DNA from: Asterias rubens | Lineage: Eukaryota > Echinodermata > Asteroidea > Forcipulatida > Asteriidae | Assembly (NCBI RefSeq): GCF_902459465.1 | Contig: NC_047081.1 | Span: 2,170,001 to 2,234,000 of the forward strand | Direction: 5' to 3' | Length of the DNA stretch: 64,000 nucleotides | Shown: in pieces, positions 10,313 to 21,484 of the stretch | How the letters are laid out: the number at the start of each line of letters is the position of its first letter | Position numbering within the stretch: position 1 is the first letter of the stretch | The notes under the pieces: model-generated | The model's database searches: none | What the model saw: the letters and a program-made list of their open reading frames with translations, nothing else | What the model was told of the DNA's origin: nothing | Program-made: the position numbers and the translations under genes

Positions 10313-10427
10313 ATACTTGTTCCAAGCAGCCATTAGGACGGATGGAAATATGTTTGATATTGCCCAATAATTTGACGTCATACAGACTCCTGTGACTAAA
10401 TAATTCATTTCAAGAAACCCATATCAG

Positions 10428-10816
10428 TTAAAGGCAGTGGACACTATTGGTAATAGTCCAAGACTGGTCTTCACATTTGGTGTATCTCAACATATGCATA
10501 AAATAACTAACCTGTGAACATTTTAGCTCAATCGGTCATCAAAGTTGCGAGATAATAATGAAAGAAGACAACACCCTTGTCATACGAAGTTGTGTGCGTT
10601 TATATGGTTGATTTCGAGACCTCAAGTTCTAAACTTGAGGTCTCGAAATCAAACTAGTAGAAAAATTACTTCTTTCTCGAAAACTATGGCACTTTAGAGG
10701 GAGCCGTTTCTCACAATGTTTTATACCATCAACCTCTCCCCATTACTCGTCACCAAGAAAGGTTTTATGAGTAATTATTATTTTGAGTAATTACCAATAG
10801 TGTCCACTGCCTTTAA
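10428..10816 (+). mobile_element. Full-length MITE, family A
   Basis: TTAA at both ends, canonical termini, and central hairpin GAGACCTCAAGTT / AACTTGAGGTCTC. It sits between two copies of an ~80-bp local duplication. Confidence 0.9.
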
Positions 10817-11657
10817 GCAGCGGATATTTTTGTTTGCAAACCTAAGAAGCCAAGGACGGGTAGAAATCTGTTTGATATTGCCCAATAATCTGACGTCATT
10901 CCGAATCTTATGACCAAACAATTAATAAGTAGCGGATATTTTGTGCAAACCCAAGAAGCGTAGCATAACTCGATACTTCTTATCGGCCTAAGTCCTTTTT
11001 ATTTTTGAGTGACACCCCTCGTCGGAGAGGATCAGAAACCAGAAAATAGCCCAGGTTATTTCCTTTGTCATTTCTGCAAATAACCTTTTCCCTCCAAATG
11101 GAAGTACAATATAGCCATCTAATCCACTCTCAGTAGAAGAAAGTCCGAGGTTTACCATGTAATGGATTTTGAGAGGCCTTCGCTTGGGGGGAAAAGAGAA
11201 GCATCATTACCCACGGAGTCTCTTACTTTTGAAACCTATACGCGGTTTGAAGATAATCGGTTCTTTGGGTGAACGGGAGCACCGCCATTGTGAGCGGGCA
11301 AGGCAGAAACACACCGCCGCCCGAACGCGTGAGTGCCCAGCGGGTCGCTCATTCCAAACGCATAGACGCCGTTAAGCCTTTAAACACCGTGGTGGACTTT
11401 GAAGGTGCCGATGCATTCAAGTGGTACGGCGCGCATGATTGGTTGGGCGTGGATAGACTTGCCCTGTCACGGCGAATCAAATCACTTGTCAATGACGTCT
11501 TTTGTTGGCTGCTCTGATACTTCTAGAAGATAGACGTTCTTTCATCATCAGTTTCAACTCGGGCTTCAAGTCGACAACATCTCATCAAAACGATCCTTAG
11601 GGAATTTACATCTACTGCTTATAATTATTCTTGCTAGTTTCTTGTTAATCTGCCATC

Positions 11658-11740
11658 ATGTATGCCGGATGGATTTTCCACTTCATTCTATCGATGTCTT
11701 TGCTGGCTGCGATTGGAGGACAGTTGTTTGACCGTGGGTG
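11658..11740 (+). CDS. wnt8: wnt8 exon 1: signal peptide
   Basis: The ATG at 11658 begins [20 protein letters not shown]; it ends GQLFDRGW across the intron, donor GTAAGT. It is the only start giving a clean signal peptide. Confidence 0.88.
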
Positions 11741-14700
11741 GTAAGTACCTTTAAATTTTTAGATTTAATTTAATTTTGCTAATTAAATATACAGCACGGC
11801 ACTTGCCGAACTTTTTTACCTTTTAACTGAACGGATCATCAACTTTTTCAGAAAGCAATCATGTTTTAATGAAGCAAGATGGAATTTCTTATTTAAAACA
11901 TTTGTACAAAGTTCCAACAAAAATTGAACACACACGCACATAATTATTGTGACTCATTATCACATTTTAGTCCGAATCTTACTGATCATAGAGTTGACAC
12001 AAGAAAATTTTCTTTGGTGGAGAAAACTGTAGGCCCTATTTGTAAATCAAAAACTTATTTCGGTTGTTTCAACCAAGATAACGGACAAGATTTCAACATG
12101 CTGATTATATTTTCCTGCGACTCACACCACAACGGATTGAGCCCCAAAAATATTGTTAAAGTCATTATGGTTTCCTATGGTCCATGACACCATAGAGCAA
12201 ACAGGAATTCTTTCTGCGACTAAGTTTGTCAGTTTCCGCCAACCTGTACAGCCATTACAAATTAAGGTTTTTGTTAATCATCGGACGGAAACGAAGACAC
12301 TATGTAAACACCAATTTAACTTCAATCATCTTCCTTTTTAAAATTCCAGGTCGCCCGCCAGCAACCTCCTCATCTCCGGTTCCAAAGTAAGTAACAAAAA
12401 TATTCTCAAAATTTCGTGTCACGTCCTTTCCATTTTTGTTCTACCTCCATGGTTCAACCGAAAGAGCTTCTAAAAACCCTTACACTGGGTCCTGCTCTTC
12501 ACTTAAACAAATCCATAGTGTTCCTTTGAAATGTTGTGTGTTTGGTTTTTCTCTTGAAATCTCATCTTCATTTCCCCTCGAGGTAAGATTTAAGGACAGT
12601 ACTCTAAACCTGACAGGATGTGACATGTTCCCCAAGGATGGCCTCTTTTGTCCTCTAATGTGTCTATTTTTCTCAGGCATTTCAAGACGGTGTTTGACCC
12701 CCCTCAGCACCCACTCAAAAAGACTTTCTTGAAGAATTTAAGACTGTAGAATCAATCTCAAAGGCAAAGTTTAGAGCACTACCCGTGACTCATTTTTATA
12801 AACCCATCTCATAAACCGATCACAACAAAACTTCACTCAAACCCCCTATACCAAAATGAACATCCCTTTACACAAGGTTTGTATTAACCTCCCCCAGCGT
12901 GGGGTCATGTTTTTTTTCAATAAGATTATTTGTAAACCGGGGGTGGAACTTTAACAAGTTTCCAAACAACCTTTTACTTTTATTGTCCACCTCCTCTTTA
13001 CAAGGGTCAGTTAATTAATACTCTGTTGAAAAGGAAACATCAATCATTTACTACCACCCACCCGACAGGTTCAAAACCGATCGGGTAATACGTTGTGGTG
13101 GCGGTCCAAAGATCTTTAGTAATCAGTAAATTAGCTGACCCTACTGGCAAAATAAGGGCTTTGTTTGGCCTGGTTGGATTGGGTGGGGATTAAGTCATTG
13201 AACCATGGGTTTCTTCATGTCGCGGTGAGTCAAAGGTTCCAAGCCTGGCATTCTGGCTTCGTATTCACCATAGAGGAGAGACCCACAGTCCCTTTCTCTA
13301 TGGTTTGACATTACTCATCAACCAGTGTGGACTTAATGCTGTAATTGAATCCAATTTAGGAAAAGAGCGCCAAGGAATTTCCCTTTTATGGCAACGAACT
13401 TTTTTTAGACAGAACTTTCTTCAAGAGACGATTTTGTCATTACACATTTTCGCGGTTTCTACGAAATAAGAACGTAAATCACACAGATAGTTCAGACTGG
13501 CGTCTGGGTTAGTTTTGTAATTTTACAAAAACGTAGCAAAGACAAGTTAGTATTGGTTAGTCTTCGAGTGTCAAAGCGTCATTCCAAATCGTTTGCATTT
13601 TATATATTGGTCATTTTGGCTGGTAATCTGTTCGCAATGATCATCGTTGGCAACGTCAGTTATTTGTTTGAGCAAACGAAATCCCCTCTTTTTAAAACTT
13701 ATCTTAATCGTGTATTTTCTTTGTTTTTTCCAACCAGAGTATTCAGCGATACATCACGTACTCCGACAGCGTGAGTGCCGGGGCAGTCACAGCCATGAAG
13801 GAGTGCCGTCGAAGGTTCCTTTGGGACCGGTGGAACTGCCCAGAGGGATCGCTAGCTCTCCTTAACGAACCACTCCGTAAGTACGCTCAGATTTTTAAGT
13901 AAATGAGTTTTCCCATACATTTTTGAAAGACCACCGAACGAGAAGGGCAATAATGGAATGAAAATAAAACCTTTTGCACAATTATATTGTGTGTGCTTTC
14001 AGGTGCTTGAAATAGGCTCTTCATATTTAAATATAAGAGAGAAAATACCTCTTTCTATCTCGTTTCTCAAAATGTTTTACACTAGTCAAAGGCTTCCTCG
14101 TTTCCAGATAAAGCTTCAAGTGAAGTTGCCAAGCCAAACTCCAAGAAGTCATGTTTTAACTCAGTTTTGTATTTACCGTTCTTCATTTGCAGCGACCAGA
14201 GAGATGTCTTTCGTCCACGCCATTAGCTCGGCAGGGGTGATGTACTCGCTGACCCGGAACTGCTCCTTGGGTAACTTCGAAAACTGCGGCTGTGACGAGG
14301 CTAAGAGAGGGGGCAAAGAAGGTAAGGGTTGTTAAGTCAAATGGTCTAAAAGCCGTAAAACAAATGCTTTTCCATTGCTGGGCCATCTCTTTGGAACAGC
14401 TTTCAACTTTAGTCAAGCAGATAACGGTGGTTGTTTTTGTGTGTATTGTTTTTTTGTTTTTTTTTACGCGACACACATGACGCCCTAAAAATCTTTTTTT
14501 TTCAGATAAAATTTAGTTCACAAGCATGTTGGATTCCCTTCTTAAAGGGACGCTTATGTAAGTTTGGTGCTTACTTTTAACATTTATGGCATAAATAAGC
14601 TACATCAGCTTTCTATTAATCATTTTGAAGCCCCTCTTACGACTGACGTAAGATTGTTGTCAATGTAATGCCCTCTATATCAGCAAAAGATAAAGCTAAA

Positions 14701-15970
14701 TTTTCAAGGACCTAACTTTTTGATCGATTGATCAGATCGAAATGTATTGCCAATGTAGAAAAACCAACTCATCGGGCCTATAAGCAATTGTTTATATCAC
14801 CCCCATTACAGATTTGTTTCCATTTCCTGTGATGTATATTTTGTTGACTAGATTTTTAAACTCCTAATTGTTTCCTCCAGGTGGTGATGGTTGGCAGTGG
14901 GGTGGCTGCAGTGACAACATCAAGTTTGGCGAGAGGATCTCAAAGGTGTTCGTAGATGGGATGGAGCAGGGGGAGGATGCGCTGGCCTTGATGAATCTGC
15001 ACAACAATGACATCGGCCGAAAGGTAAGACTCGTTTCAGTCCCTTTGCGAAAAAACCCTGTTGTCTGCAGTGAACTCCAGGCTTTCTATTTCCAATGGCC
15101 CAAAATTGTTGAACGAATGGCATATGGGTTTAAATCTAAGCTCCTCTCGTTCGTGAACATTTGTTTTTATACTTTGGAGGCCCTGGTAAGTGGGGCTTAG
15201 TGATCAAAATTGGTCATTGGCTGCTCCGAATTGAGTAATAAGCAACGTGCAAGCAAATAAACAACTTTTACCGACCGTAATTTGACATATTTTCTTCGTA
15301 AACACTTGCTGAAGTATTTAAATGAATATCAGTTATTGCTGAGTATTGGTTGTTAGCAAAAGGCAAGCAAGCAAACAAAGTTTTATAGTATTATTAATTT
15401 TTGGCTGTGACTAATTTTATCCACTTTTTTTCCTTATCACAGGCTGTTCGTCAGACCCTCAACCGTCGCTGTAAATGTCATGGTGTCTCCGGTAGTTGCT
15501 CCATCCAGACCTGCTGGGACCAACTCGGCGCCTTCGACATCATCGGCGAGGCCCTTCGCAAACGCTACGAAACGGCTGTGTTGGTAGACTACATCAACGG
15601 CAACCTCTTCCCCACCGACATCAAACCCAAGGAAGCCAAGGACTCCGAACCTGTAGACAAGAGTGACCTAGTCTTCCTCGAGCTGTCGCCTAACTACTGT
15701 CAGCTCAACTCTACCATCGGTGCTGTAGGGACCGTAGACCGGGAATGCTTGCGTGGACGAGGAGGTGATGAAGTGACTGAATGGGAGGCTAGAAGCTGCA
15801 AGCGGCTCTGTACATCGTGCGGACTTGGTGTGAGGCGGACGAAAGTCGTAGTCTCGTCCAGTTGTAACTGTAAATTCCATTGGTGTTGTGAGGTTCAGTG
15901 CGAGACATGCACGCGGGAAGTCACCAAGCTGACATGCGCACGGAAGAGCGAGACTAGAACCAGACGTTAG
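11658..15970 (+). CDS. wnt8: Wnt8-type secreted signalling protein (6 exons)
   Basis: A secreted Wnt ligand acting through Frizzled/LRP, usually on the beta-catenin pathway. The exons are 11658-11740, 12350-12386, 13738-13876, 14193-14321, 14881-15023 and 15443-15970. They sum to 1059 nt, giving 352 residues, typical for Wnt8. Splice sites are GT-AG and phases agree. A hydrophobic signal peptide ([17 protein letters not shown]) opens the protein. Family hallmarks: [70 protein letters not shown], and [16 protein letters not shown] with the acylated serine at about residue 193. The C-terminal domain is cysteine-rich ([18 protein letters not shown]). The [13 protein letters not shown] stretch and the NNDIGRK junction favour the Wnt8 subfamily. 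In echinoderm embryos Wnt8 is a known vegetal/endomesoderm signal. It is divergent to catsper3. Confidence 0.95.
12350..12386 (+). CDS. wnt8: wnt8 exon 2: 37-nt micro-exon
   Basis: A 37-nt exon between acceptor AAAATTCCAG and donor GTAAGT reads [12 protein letters not shown] and joins exons 1 and 3 in phase. Without it the frame would break. Confidence 0.82.
13738..13876 (+). CDS. wnt8: wnt8 exon 3
   Basis: It reads [20 protein letters not shown], then [19 protein letters not shown]. Acceptor TTCCAACCAG, donor GTAAGT. Confidence 0.93.
13975..14095 (+). repeat. Fragment of MITE family A in wnt8 intron 3
   Basis: It retains TGTGTGCTTTCAGGTGCTTG and CTCAAAATGTTTTACACT; no termini remain. Confidence 0.55.
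14193..14321 (+). CDS. wnt8: wnt8 exon 4
   Basis: It reads [20 protein letters not shown] then [18 protein letters not shown], including a potential N-glycosylation site NCS. Acceptor TTCATTTGCAG, donor GTAAGG. Confidence 0.95.
14881..15023 (+). CDS. wnt8: wnt8 exon 5
   Basis: It reads [20 protein letters not shown] through [13 protein letters not shown]. Acceptor TTTCCTCCAG, donor GTAAGA. Confidence 0.95.
15443..15970 (+). CDS. wnt8: wnt8 exon 6: palmitoylation loop, C-terminal domain, stop
   Basis: 175 codons to TAG at 15968-15970. It carries [13 protein letters not shown], the linker, a potential glycosylation site NST, and the cysteine-rich C-terminus ending in a basic SETRTRR. Confidence 0.95.
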   Translation, partial: AVRQTLNRRCKCHGVSGSCSIQTCWDQLGAFDIIGEALRKRYETAVLVDYINGNLFPTDIKPKEAKDSEPVDKSDLVFLELSPNYCQLNSTIGAVGTVDRECLRGRGGDEVTEWEARSCKRLCTSCGLGVRRTKVVVSSSCNCKFHWCCEVQCETCTREVTKLTCARKSETRTRR

Positions 15971-16391
15971 CGCCCTCTTGTGGCAAAGAACTCTTAGGAT
16001 TTGCCAACTTTATTTTTTTGATTAACTCAATGTTATTATGGAGCCTCCAGTTCTGGTACATTATTGATTTTTGTAAATATGTACATTTTTATAGACCGAT
16101 TAATTACTATTAAATGTAAACAACTCCTGTGGATATTCCGTTAGGAAAATGTTACGTTCGCATGACCACAAATTCATTCTTCATAAGTTAAACTTTTAAA
16201 AGTATATATACATTGAAACTGTAATTACATTTTTTTTTTCAAAGCAAATATTAATTTTGTTTTTTTACCCATACACCGATGTGTATACTCAGTACTTTTC
16301 CAAAGCAAAAATATCTTAACAACTTTTCAAGACTTTTAAAGTAAACATTCACTTTAAAATTTCATTGTTGTGCACGTGTATTGTTGTTTAC

Positions 16392-16397
16392 AATAAA
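16392..16397 (+). terminator. wnt8 poly(A) signal candidate
   Basis: AATAAA lies about 420 nt after the wnt8 stop and is followed by a T/GT-rich stretch. Position and context fit a cleavage site near 16.41 kb. Confidence 0.6.
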
Positions 16398-16558
16398 ATG
16401 TTAGAAAACAAAGTCAGTTTCGCTTGTTATTATTATGTTTTAAAAGGGGGTTTCCTTAAAGTTTAGGTTGTAGGAACTTGGGCAAATACACGTACAATAT
16501 ACAATTTTTGGTAGATAGTTTGGCATTTCTACAAGACTCTGGTTTAAGATGCTACTAC

Positions 16559-16875
16559 ACACCGGTTATGTACGTAGTTGGGCATTATTACAATGCGACG
16601 GTTTTGTGTACATAGTTAGGCATTTCTATACGACGGTTATGGGTTCCAAGTTGGGCATTACTACCCACCGGTTATGGGTTCCTAGTTGGGCATTACTACC
16701 CACCGGTTATGGGTTCCTAGTTGGGCATTACTACCCACCGGTTATGGGTTCCTAGTTGGGCATTACTACCCACCGGTTATGGCTACCTGTCGGGCATTAA
16801 ATGTACACACCGGTTGTGGGTAACTAGTTGGGCATTACTACCCACCAACGGTTATGGGTTCCTAGTTGGGCATTA
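16559..16875. repeat. 35-bp minisatellite
   Basis: About eight tandem units of 35 bp built on GGTTATGGGTTCCTAGTTGG + GCATTACTACCCACC. The central copies are identical; the outer copies are diverged (GGTTTTGTGTACATAGTTAG). Confidence 0.92.
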
Positions 16876-17201
16876 CTTGTAAAGATGTGGGGTGTTTAAA
16901 CGGTTGATAATACCTCAATATTTAGAACACGCTATGCGAATACTGATGTGGTGTGGATCTTTTGTTTTGGTTGTCACTATAGCTGTCAACTTTTAGTGTA
17001 ACTTCTTATCGTGTCCACACACATAATAGATATTGTGCTTCAGCTATCACTGTATTCTGCAAGGTCCACAATCTTGCATTCTTGCTCCAGTAGGAGGCAT
17101 CTCAGAAAGTGATCCATAGTTTGTGGCTCTGTCTTATGCAGGTCGTCTTCCATGCGGCACAAATGATATCCGAAAACAACCGGTTATAAACAGTTCCAGC
17201 T

Positions 17202-17458
17202 GGGCCCAATTTCATAGAGCTGCTTAAGCACAAAATTTTGCTTCAGCAAAAAATTCATTGCTTAGTAAAATCAGATTACCGGCCAAGACTCCACTCAATT
17301 GTTATGCTAAGTAAACAACAGCTAAATACTAGTCATAAGCAATGTATATGGCATGAAATTTTGGCCAGTAACATGTTTAAAATAAGCGAGTAAAATAAGC
17401 GAGCTATTTTTGTGCTTAAGCAAATTTTGTGCTTAAGCAGCTCTATGAAATTGGCCCA
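17202..17458. mobile_element. MITE, family C
   Basis: Runs from GGGCCCAATTTCATAGAGC to GCTCTATGAAATTGGCCC, second copy of the 4253 element. Confidence 0.8.
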
Positions 17459-18130
17459 AGTCATTATCAACACCCCACGTGACGCGCTCTCCACCAATAG
17501 GAATAGCGAAACTGCCTGACGTATTTATGAATATTAAATCACACCTTCTCGTTTAATGGCAGAGGTTTAAGTTTTTTTTTTTTATTAAGAACCAACTTCA
17601 GTTTGATTAAGACACTACTTTCTGATATATTTCAACAAAAATCATTCTATATTTAGCAGGGTTAATACTAAATTTCGTTATAGAAATTTGATTGCTCTGC
17701 CGTATCAACATTCAGAAACGAACTTGAATGAGAAGACAGAAATAATATTTCAAAACGCAATTTAATGTAATACAAGAAAGCACTGAATAAGAAATGGACT
17801 TTGAAGGGAATAATGCATGAATTTAAATTCAAGATTTGCAAGGAAAACCTAAAAGAAAAATTCTTATAAGGCAAAGTTCAAGTCTGGTTTTTGGACCTGT
17901 TCGATTTGGTCACAATTTTCATCGCCGGAAATCCACAGGAAGAATAAACCCTATAGGAATGCACAATCTGGGAAGAGTAACCACGGTAACGCTTCTCAGA
18001 TTCAAATTTGTGGCCATAACAACTAGCATATTTTTACATAGCCACACTACTTCGAACTAAAAACTGTTCCAAAATGCTTTAAACAATGTACATGCGCTAT
18101 CGGAAGCTGTTGTAGACTTCTAAAAGTTTT

Positions 18131-18146
18131 TTTATTGCCATTTATT
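18131..18146 (-). terminator. Poly(A) signal candidates for the 490-codon gene
   Basis: Two AATAAA motifs on the minus strand (TTTATT at 18131 and 18141) lie about 380 nt past the stop codon. Position only; cleavage not shown. Confidence 0.35.
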
Positions 18147-18524
18147 TTACCAAACGTATAGACGATGTGATCTGTGACATCACATAATTAACAAAAGAGC
18201 CCTAGGCTGGACTTCCTGCCTGCAGGCATGATTTGTACACAGCCTAAAGGAACAAATAATATAAAAAAATATTTTATGGAGATTGCAGTGTCTAATTCCT
18301 ATCAACTTTTGATATGATCAAAGGGGGCGCATCTCAAAACTTGTCCAGCTTTTACTTGGACAACTCTTGGGTTAATGTGGAAATTATGACACAAAATGTC
18401 AATTTTCCCATAGGACCAGTGTAGTATCTTGCCTGCCAGAATACTCCATAAATGTACAAGGTCACACTTGCTGTAAACAGAGTTCACATGGTCTATACCT
18501 TCCTTTTTAAAAATAAACTTTCAT

Positions 18525-19997
18525 CTAATTCACATCACTTTGCATGGTTTCCCATGCAGTTTTTTTCTTCGATGGAGTTTTCTCCGGTGTATATTTGAGA
18601 GTCAATAAAGCAAGCTGGCTCTGCAATGGTTCATTTTCGTTCATTTCTTCAATTATTGCTTCGTCATCTTTCGTCCATCGAATGTACCGACATCGTTTCA
18701 TCTCCTCAAACAATTCTCCATCTTCAACGTCGTCCATGTTGGCCACGTCTGGGTCGTCCACTTGCAGAGATTCTCGCCTAAAACCCCTGTAGGATTGTAT
18801 TTGTTTTACCTCGTCGTGAAGTTGATCGAAGGCAGACATATTCATGAGCTGCTTGCTGGCCCTGCGCATTCGGGGAGTCTTGCGCAAGGAGGACGAAGCG
18901 GTCTGTTGCATCAACGTTGAGGAGGAGCGCGTGTCCATTTTGGCGGGCGTTTTGATACCGCGCGTTTCGGGGATGAACGGGGCTGCTGCGAACTTACTTG
19001 GCGATTTAGAGGGCGTCGTGGCACGGGACATCCCTGCTGTGGATTTGGCGGGCTTTTGTTGTGCACTTTCATCCACGCGTATTGAAGGTGCTGGCATCAC
19101 ACCCTTTGTTTTCATGCGTGTCACGTGGTTTTTCATCTGCATTTTGTACATATCCAGATAGTTGGTTTTCAGTACTTTACTTTTGGATTCGTATTTCTGT
19201 TCGATGATTGTGTCACACTGAGTCCCGATGCTCGTCTGAGGGCGCTTTTTCCTTGGTTTGGTTCTCTGAGAGGAATAATACAAGGGGCTCGATTGAGGGC
19301 GCATACCTAATTTCCTCATCACCATTCTGACTGACTCCTCGGCTGCGGAACTATCAGCAACCGTAGAGAACCCGTCTGTCTCGATGGGTTTCTTTTGGGA
19401 TGCCTCCTTCTGAGAACCCTCTAACGCACCCAGTCCTCCGACATGGTCTCCTACTTCCGGTTTCTCAGCCGTTTCTTCTCCGGTTGTTTCTAGTCTTTGT
19501 TCCCAGTCGTTCAGAACCTTTCGATAGTGTCTAATCTGAACCTGGTCAGGGGTCATTGTAGACAGTTTCCTTTTAGAGATTCTGCTATACTCTTTAGGCG
19601 GTTGGTGGTTTTCTCTGATTGGCTCTGCCGAACACTGCCGTTGGATGACCCGCTTTTTGGGTAGGAGGGAGGCTAGCTCGCCCGGGGTAGGTAATGTGGT
19701 TGCTCTGGGCCGTGACGACAGATAAGACGGCAAGCCCTCTGTCTTCTCCAACCTGGGCACCGGGCAAGCCTTATCGGTCACTTTCCAAATTCCCTCGTGC
19801 GCCTTCCGTATCCTCAAATCGCGATCTTTCTCCAGAATCTTGACGACTGTTTTCAGCTTCGTCTCCTGCGTTCGGTTCTGCATCTGTGCCTTCACGAAGA
19901 TGCGACTCGAGCGGGATTTCAGTTTATCTAACAATCGTCGGTAGTGACGCTCCGTGCTGCCCTGGCCGTCCGTCATTATGTCTGGTGGTATATTCAC
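18525..19997 (-). CDS. Uncharacterised basic, disordered protein, 490 aa, coding region without introns
   Basis: A 490-codon open frame from ATG at 19997 to TAG at 18525. I do not recognise the family. There is no signal peptide or membrane segment. The N-terminal half is Lys/Arg-rich with two similar short helices, RHYRRLLDKL (residues 17-26) and RHYRKVLNDWEQRL (156-169). IGTQCD near 257-262 resembles a dynein light chain (DYNLL) docking motif. Residues 317-380 are Ser/Thr/Pro-rich with several S/T-P sites (TPSKSPSK, TPSKK). The C-terminal part turns acidic (DDPDVANMDDVEDGELFEE), then CRYIRWTKDDEAIIEEM. The composition suggests a cytoskeletal or nuclear scaffold, but that is a guess. Its length, lack of stops and mixed codon use argue that it is real. 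A good acceptor (GTTTGTTTTCAG) lies at 20114, so a spliced 5' UTR is likely. Confidence 0.8.
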   Translation of the reverse strand: MNIPPDIMTDGQGSTERHYRRLLDKLKSRSSRIFVKAQMQNRTQETKLKTVVKILEKDRDLRIRKAHEGIWKVTDKACPVPRLEKTEGLPSYLSSRPRATTLPTPGELASLLPKKRVIQRQCSAEPIRENHQPPKEYSRISKRKLSTMTPDQVQIRHYRKVLNDWEQRLETTGEETAEKPEVGDHVGGLGALEGSQKEASQKKPIETDGFSTVADSSAAEESVRMVMRKLGMRPQSSPLYYSSQRTKPRKKRPQTSIGTQCDTIIEQKYESKSKVLKTNYLDMYKMQMKNHVTRMKTKGVMPAPSIRVDESAQQKPAKSTAGMSRATTPSKSPSKFAAAPFIPETRGIKTPAKMDTRSSSTLMQQTASSSLRKTPRMRRASKQLMNMSAFDQLHDEVKQIQSYRGFRRESLQVDDPDVANMDDVEDGELFEEMKRCRYIRWTKDDEAIIEEMNENEPLQSQLALLTLKYTPEKTPSKKKTAWETMQSDVN

Positions 19998-20113
19998 GTG
20001 AGAAACAAAGAGAACACGCTAGCACACGTATACGTGCATGGGTGGTGCTTGTGTTTCAGGTCTTTGCTTTTGTGTTCAGAAGTATCGCATCACTCCACAG
20101 TTGCATCAAGAGT
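19998..20113 (-). other. Probable 5' UTR part of the 490-codon gene's last exon
   Basis: On the minus strand a strong acceptor, GTTTGTTTTCAG, ends at 20114 and precedes the ATG by 116 nt. Confidence 0.45.
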
Positions 20114-21484
20114 CTGAAAACAAACAAAAGTAGACACATTGTAACTCCACATACTAGCAGTTTCACATCTTTACAATACACTTCCATGATAACCCAACAA
20201 AATGGCGTCTGAAATATGAAACACCGACACCAGAGTTTCGCTTCAACCCAAAGTGTTTACCTTTGATCACTGGGGTTGATGTTGTCTATACAATACAATG
20301 AAGTAAAGGTACATTACTCACTTAACAAAAGACTTGAATGAATGGAAAACCGGCACCAGCAAACAACTTAATTGAGTCATAAAAATACAATGGCGGTCGG
20401 GGATGCTCATCCCAAAGCTAGTTCACATGGAAAGCACGTGTGCATGTATTCTGAAGTGTACTTTAACAGTTAAGTACACAACATATCTGGAGGTTTTTTA
20501 AGTGTTATTGGTGCTAATTTACGAGTTTGTGCGATGGGCTCTGTAACAAAATGACCGTGGGTTAAAAAGTCACGGATCGACGTTGTCTAGCCAAACTCCA
20601 AGGTTGTTAAGTTAATCCTATTTCATCACTGAACAGGATTAAAGGATTGAAATGTGGAACAAGGCCGATGTTCATGGATACGTTTGTGAGGAACTACTGA
20701 GGCATTCGATTAGTCAAGACGGTCTTGGGTTGAATTGAAGACGTTGTCAAAACTTGATCCTTTTCTGAGAATTTTACTGTTGCGATGGGACTTCCACACG
20801 ACCGGTTGTTGACCAAGATAATAAAGAGTAAATAATGATATAAAATTGTTACCATTGAGTGAGACGTTAACTTGAATGGTGGCATTATGATTTTATAACA
20901 AGATAAGGTTGCAAGAGTTTTTTTTAAGAGAGTATTTTGATCAAAATATGACAGCCCGTGTGAAAGTTATTGAAGTTTTCATTATTCTACCAGAGGGCCA
21001 CACTCTTTGTAATATTATGCTACATGCCTACAAGTTTCCTGTAAAAAAAATGTGAATGTTTAATTTATTTTCCAAGTATTTAAAGCAATCAAGATCCGCA
21101 TGCAGATACATACGGTCAACAGTGCTATCATATACCGCAATAAAGGGGAAACCCGTACGAGGATTATAACGAATATTTCGCAATATCAAATCCGCTTAGA
21201 TTATGATATTATTTACTTATAATATCAATTTGTCATTCATTATTATTCGTTTGTCATACAGCTGTAAATAAACATGTTTTAGTCGTATCAAACTCCCAAA
21301 AACAATTTCGAAAGATGGTCTAATATTTTATAGAATGTAACAGAGTAGTCTGGCAGAGGCGTTTGCTCAGTGGTTTCTGTCATAAAGTAATTTATATGCA
21401 GACTGGCATGTGTATAGAACAACTGGTTGTTGAACTTCAGTTGTGCTTCACTATACTTTTGAGCAAAGAGGGACATTTAAACAG

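Larger units (their letters stand above)
9313..11657. other. Divergent intergenic region catsper3 / wnt8
   Basis: The 2.3 kb between the two start codons must contain both promoters. It holds a 64-bp two-copy tandem repeat, a reverse-oriented SINE, a family A MITE inside a local duplication, and a GC-richer stretch at 11160-11520 just before wnt8 that is free of the listed repeats and is the best place for the wnt8 promoter or 5' UTR. No TATA box was assigned. Confidence 0.55.
15971..18524. other. Intergenic region between wnt8 and the 490-codon gene
   Basis: It contains the wnt8 3' UTR, a 35-bp minisatellite, a family C MITE and AT-rich sequence that probably includes the 3' UTR of the minus-strand gene. 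Wnt8 and that gene converge here. Confidence 0.6.

Noticed and set aside
11169-11517. Overlapping open frames upstream of wnt8
   Set aside because: Short, overlapping in two frames, no recognisable motif; more likely promoter or 5' UTR sequence.
13098-13125. TCF-like site in wnt8 intron 2 (CCAAAGATCT)
   Set aside because: It lacks the A/T required before CAAAG, so it does not meet the TCF consensus.
13268-13310. Small hairpin in wnt8 intron 2 (ACCATAGAGG / CTCTATGGT)
   Set aside because: Arms are short and imperfect; expected by chance in several kb.
16559-16875. CRISPR-like array
   Set aside because: The 35-bp units are contiguous with no unique spacers; the genome is eukaryotic. It is a minisatellite.
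18544-19310. Plus-strand open frames inside the 490-codon gene
   Set aside because: Antisense shadows of a longer, compositionally sensible frame.
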